A stretch of 64,000 nucleotides of DNA, taken from NCBI RefSeq assembly GCF_003032475.1, contig NZ_CP028369.1, positions 744,001 through 808,000 of the forward strand, written 5' to 3'. Every line of letters starts with the position of its first letter. The stretch's first letter is position 1. This DNA comes from Streptomyces sp. P3. Its GTDB lineage: Bacteria > Actinomycetota > Actinomycetes > Streptomycetales > Streptomycetaceae. Positions 60,826 through 64,000 of the stretch are shown here, piece after piece. The translations under genes and the position numbers were made by a program. The notes below the pieces were generated by a model, which was given only the letters and a program-made list of their open reading frames with translations, was not told where the DNA came from and ran no database searches.

Positions 60826-62508
60826 ATGATTTCGCGTGCCGAGCGGTCGCGGGTACGTCGCCCACGGATGAACGTGGAGATCGCACCTGTGGTGGAGAGA
60901 CGTCTGGGCGCTCTGCCTGCCTCTGCCGAGTTTCTGCGCCGGCTGGACGTGGCCCGGATCGTCGACGAGCTGTGCCCGGTGCGCGATGTCGCGCATCTGA
61001 CCCACGGGCAGGTCGTCGAGGTCCTGGTCGCCAACCGGCTGTCTGCGCCCGCGCCACTGGTGCGGGTCGGCGACTGGGCACGTGAGTGGGCGGTGGAGGA
61101 GGTCTTCGGAATCGAGGCGGACCTGCTCAACGACGACCGTATCGGCCGCGCCCTGGACGCCATCGCGCCCGAGCTGGAACACATCGTCGGCACGGTCGGT
61201 GCGAGCGCGATCGCCGAGTTCGGCATTGATGTCTCGCGCCTGCACTGGGACATGACCAGCATCTCCCTGCACGGCGCCTACGAGACCCCGCAGGAGGAGT
61301 TCCCGCAGGTCAAGTACGGTCATCCCAAAGACCGCCGGGCTGATCTCAAGCAGATCCAGGCCGGGATCGCGATCTCTGCGGACGGCGGCATTCCCGTCTT
61401 CCACCGTGCCTACGACGGTGGGGCCGGCGAGGTCTCCCAGGTCGTCGGGGCGATGACGGCCCTGCGCGAGGTGGCCGCACCCCGCGAGTTCTTGATGATC
61501 GGCGACTCGAAGCTGGTCTCCTACTCCAACCTCCTGGCCATGCAGGAAGCCCGAGTGAGGTTCATCGCCCCGGCGCCTGCGGCCAGGATTCCCGATGGCC
61601 TGTTCGCCGGTCTCGACACGGCCCGGGCCCGCCCGGTCGACTACACCGCCGGACGAGACGCGGCAAAGCCACCCGCTCAGCGTGGCCAGTACCGCGTGCT
61701 GGAGGACACCCAGACCCTGGCTGGTCCGCGCAAGCGCGACCCGGCCATCACCGTGCGCCGGATTCTGGTCCACTCCAGCGCCAATGCCCAGGCCCAGCAG
61801 GCCGCCCGCATCCGACGCCTGGACAAGGCCCGTGAGGAACTGGACAAACTCCAGCGTGCCTGCGGCGGCCGGCACTACGCCACCGCCCAGAAGGTCACCG
61901 CCCGGCTCGGCGTGATCACCAGCAAACGCCGCATCGGCTCCTGCCTGGTCACCTCCATCACCGTCGATGAGAGCGGACGACCTGCCCTGACCTGGTACTA
62001 CGACCAAGAAGTCCTGGCCGTCGAAGCCGCCGCGGACGGCTGGTACGCGCTGCTGAGCACCCTCGGTCCCGCAGAGGCCGACGCCGCCGAGGTCCTCATC
62101 CGCTACAAAGGCCAGCCGGTGATCGAGCGCCGCTACAGCGACTTCAAGGGCCCGCTCGCCGTGGCCCCGGTCTTCCTGCACCACAACCGGCGCATCGCCG
62201 CCCTGATCACCGTGATCTGCCTGGCCCTGCTGGTGTTCTGCCTCATCGAACGCCAGGTCCGCCAAGCCCTGGGCGGCGACCAGACCATGCGCGGGCTCTA
62301 CCCCGACAACCGGGCCCTGCGCCCGACCGGACGCCTGATCCTCTACCACCTCGCCGACCTCCGGATCCGGGCCGGAACCGCCACCGACCCGCCAACCATC
62401 CTGATCACACGCGCCGTTCAAGCCCACCTGCTCGAACTACTCGGCATCGACGAAACCCGCCCACGCTGGCTGGACACCTCAAACCCCATGTGCGAAATCC
62501 GGGTCTAG
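60826..62508 (+). CDS. IS1634-like DDE transposase
   Basis: 560 residues from ATG 60826 (GTG 60820 and ATG 60868 are alternatives; none has a clear Shine-Dalgarno). RNase H-like catalytic core: first Asp in LHWDMTS, second Asp in FLMIGDSKLVSYSN, Glu in PVIERRYSDFKGPLAVAPVF, typical of the IS1634/IS4 group. The hydrophobic HHNRRIAALITVICLALLVF segment is also a family mark. The frame runs through the right inverted repeat and ends with TAG that belongs to the flanking CTAG, not to the element. Confidence 0.92.
   Translation: MISRAERSRVRRPRMNVEIAPVVERRLGALPASAEFLRRLDVARIVDELCPVRDVAHLTHGQVVEVLVANRLSAPAPLVRVGDWAREWAVEEVFGIEADLLNDDRIGRALDAIAPELEHIVGTVGASAIAEFGIDVSRLHWDMTSISLHGAYETPQEEFPQVKYGHPKDRRADLKQIQAGIAISADGGIPVFHRAYDGGAGEVSQVVGAMTALREVAAPREFLMIGDSKLVSYSNLLAMQEARVRFIAPAPAARIPDGLFAGLDTARARPVDYTAGRDAAKPPAQRGQYRVLEDTQTLAGPRKRDPAITVRRILVHSSANAQAQQAARIRRLDKAREELDKLQRACGGRHYATAQKVTARLGVITSKRRIGSCLVTSITVDESGRPALTWYYDQEVLAVEAAADGWYALLSTLGPAEADAAEVLIRYKGQPVIERRYSDFKGPLAVAPVFLHHNRRIAALITVICLALLVFCLIERQVRQALGGDQTMRGLYPDNRALRPTGRLILYHLADLRIRAGTATDPPTILITRAVQAHLLELLGIDETRPRWLDTSNPMCEIRV
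62487..62504 (-). repeat. Right terminal inverted repeat of the IS
   Basis: 18 bp, exact inverse of 60740-60757; also codes the last six residues of the transposase (MCEIRV). Confidence 0.95.
62505..62508. other. CTAG target-site copy, right
   Basis: CTAG directly outside the right inverted repeat; supplies the transposase stop codon. Confidence 0.75.
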
Positions 62509-62583
62509 ACGGGCTCCGACAGCCGTACCCCCGGACGGCCCGCGTCCCGCGCGCGTGCCCGTACGCGACCTCAGGATGGGATC

Positions 62584-64000
62584 ATGCCGCTCCCCTCCTG
62601 CCCGCGTGCCGCCGCCGTGACCGCCACCGCCGTGCTGTTCGCCTCGCTGGTGGCGGGCTGTGCGCAGGACGCGCGGGCCGGGGATCTGACGGAGCAGAAG
62701 CTGAGCTGGAAGGGCTGTCCCGCCCCGTCCCGGTCGGAGGGCGGCGGCAGCGCGCCGTCTGCGCTGCCGGACGGCGACCCGTGGGAGTGCGCCACGATGA
62801 AGGCCCCCCTCGACTGGGACGACCCCGAGGGCGACACGATCGACATCGCGCTGATCCGGGCCCGAACGAGCGGCGACCGGAGCCGGCGCATCGGCTCGCT
62901 GATCTTCAACTTCGGCGGGCCCGGCGGCTCGGGCGTCTCGGCCCTGCCCGCCTTCGGCGACGAGTACGCGACCCTGCGCACCCGATACGACCTGGTCAGC
63001 TTCGACCCGCGGGGGGTGGGCCGCAGTGCCGGTGTGCGGTGCGAGAACGACCAGCAGCTCGACGCGTACTTCCAGCAGGACGCCACCCCCGACGACGCCG
63101 CGGAGCGCACCGCGCTGCTGGACAACACCAGGAAGTTCAACGCGGCCTGCGAGAAGAACTCGAAGAAGATGCTGCCGCGGGTGCGGACCACCGACGCGGC
63201 CCGCGACATGGACCTGATGCGCCAGGTGCTCGGCGACGACCGGCTGCACTACTTCGGCATCTCCTACGGCACCGAACTGGGGGGCGTGTACGCCCATCTG
63301 TTCCCGAAGAAGGTGGGACGGGCGGTCTTCGACGCGGTCGTCGACCCGACCCAGACGTCCGAGCAGGGCTCGCTCGGGCAGGCCAGGGGTTTTCAGCGCG
63401 CGCTCGACAACTTCGCGAAGGACTGCACGTCGAAGACGCGGGACTGTCCCGTCGGAGACACCGCGCAGGACGTCGAGGCCCGCATCGCCGATCTCCTCGA
63501 TCACCTCGACGCCAAGCCCATCCCGGGGATCTTCCCGCGCGTCCTGACGCAGAGCGCCGCGACCAACGGCATCGCGCAGGCGCTGTACTCGAAGGACTTC
63601 TGGGAGTACCTCACCGAGGGCCTGGAGCAGGCCTACGACGGCGACGGCCAGATTCTGATGCTGCTGTCCGACCTGATGAACGGCCGTAGCGAGAACGGCG
63701 AGTACAGCAACATCGCGGCCGCCAACGTCTCCATCAACTGCGCCGACGACAAGCCGCGTTACTCGACCGCCTACGTGGAGAAGAAGCTGCCGCGGTTCCG
63801 GGCGGTCTCCGCGCTGTTCGGCGACTTCATGGCCTGGTCGATGGTCGGCTGCACCGACTGGGCCGTGCACGGGGCCGCCGACCACCCGGACGTGAGCGCA
63901 CCCGGGGCCGCGCCGATCCTCGTGGTGGGCAACACCGGCGACCCGGCGACCCCGTACGAAGGGGCGCGGAAAATGGCGGAGGCGCTGGGCCGGGGTGTCG
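62584..64000 (+). CDS. Secreted lipoprotein S33 peptidase (tripeptidyl-aminopeptidase type), 5' part
   Basis: Open from ATG 62584 to the window end (472 codons; 3' end missing). A lipoprotein signal peptide ends in LVAGC with C26 as the lipidated cysteine. Alpha/beta-hydrolase fold: oxyanion-loop FNFGGPGGSG, SFDPRGVGRS, the nucleophile elbow HYFGISYGTELGG with catalytic Ser, and VVGNTGDPATPYEGA with the candidate catalytic Asp near the end; the His would lie beyond the window. Resembles Streptomyces Slp/Tap aminopeptidases that trim N-terminal tripeptides outside the cell. GGATGGG precedes the start. The IS now separates it from the membrane protein gene upstream. Confidence 0.9.
   Translation, partial: MPLPSCPRAAAVTATAVLFASLVAGCAQDARAGDLTEQKLSWKGCPAPSRSEGGGSAPSALPDGDPWECATMKAPLDWDDPEGDTIDIALIRARTSGDRSRRIGSLIFNFGGPGGSGVSALPAFGDEYATLRTRYDLVSFDPRGVGRSAGVRCENDQQLDAYFQQDATPDDAAERTALLDNTRKFNAACEKNSKKMLPRVRTTDAARDMDLMRQVLGDDRLHYFGISYGTELGGVYAHLFPKKVGRAVFDAVVDPTQTSEQGSLGQARGFQRALDNFAKDCTSKTRDCPVGDTAQDVEARIADLLDHLDAKPIPGIFPRVLTQSAATNGIAQALYSKDFWEYLTEGLEQAYDGDGQILMLLSDLMNGRSENGEYSNIAAANVSINCADDKPRYSTAYVEKKLPRFRAVSALFGDFMAWSMVGCTDWAVHGAADHPDVSAPGAAPILVVGNTGDPATPYEGARKMAEALGRGV

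Larger units (their letters stand above)
60740..62504 (+). mobile_element. IS1634-like insertion sequence, 1765 bp, complete
   Basis: Bounded by perfect 18-bp terminal inverted repeats, ACCCGGATTTCGCACATG (60740-60757) and its complement (62487-62504), with CTAG on both outer sides. One full-length DDE transposase gene fills the element. Because CTAG is a palindrome it could instead be counted as a 22-bp inverted repeat without duplication. The intact ends and open frame suggest a recent, potentially active copy. Confidence 0.92.

Overview
The window is a 64 kb piece of a Streptomyces chromosome, with very high GC, strong third-position GC and actinobacterial gene families throughout. Gene order matches what I recall of the S. 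coelicolor SCO5227-SCO5180 region, but it is not that strain: the epi-isozizaene synthase N-terminus is expanded and an insertion sequence is present. Names that rest on this recalled synteny are flagged.

Left part (1-10 kb): the end of a sodium:solute symporter, a GNAT acetyltransferase, then the class Ia ribonucleotide reductase operon nrdA-nrdB with its AraC-like partner nrdS. Two NrdR-type boxes 31 bp apart and a cobalamin riboswitch precede nrdA. On the minus strand lie the overlapping albaflavenone genes (sesquiterpene cyclase eizA and its P450 cyp170A1), followed by peptide deformylase.

10-22 kb: a TPR protein, two translationally coupled membrane HD-domain proteins, and the thiol-stress module rsrA-sigR. 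The sigR module has its own sigmaR-type promoter and an upstream start for a longer sigmaR isoform. Next come a small hydrolase, an SRAP abasic-site protein, an M50-like protease, aroA, rsgA, an SMR transporter convergent with a TetR regulator across a 16-bp minisatellite, and hisN.

22-35 kb: a CBS-pair protein, a Fur-family repressor, a Sel1/TPR protein bracketed by two identical initiator tRNA-fMet genes, a UPF0182 membrane protein, a PPA1309 protein, a PDZ/Lon-type protease, moaE, an SDR-like protein, a DUF2342 zinc hydrolase and a NUDIX hydrolase.

35-43 kb: three consecutive AIM24-domain genes, the first in the operon fused to TerD; a YgjP-type metallopeptidase; an E1-like ThiF protein overlapping an AarF/ABC1 kinase; and wblC (whiB7-type) with a ~600-nt leader containing a candidate uORF and an intrinsic terminator.

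43-57 kb: a genome-maintenance and redox block: uvrD2, mycoredoxin (with a perfect sigmaR-type promoter), an FGE-like protein, nudC, an M20 dipeptidase, an AdnAB-like helicase-nuclease pair and an alkyltransferase-like protein.

57-64 kb: a large kinase-like/LPG-synthase-type membrane protein. A 1765-bp insertion sequence sits exactly at its stop codon, with CTAG on both sides. The 5' part of a secreted S33 lipoprotein peptidase follows and runs off the window.

Functionally, much of 13-57 kb belongs to one theme: sensing thiol/antibiotic stress (SigR/RsrA, WblC, mycoredoxin, Fur) and protecting or repairing DNA and nucleotides (SRAP, UvrD2, AdnAB, ATL, Nudix enzymes, RNR). I found no CRISPR array, rRNA operon or secondary-metabolite megasynthase.
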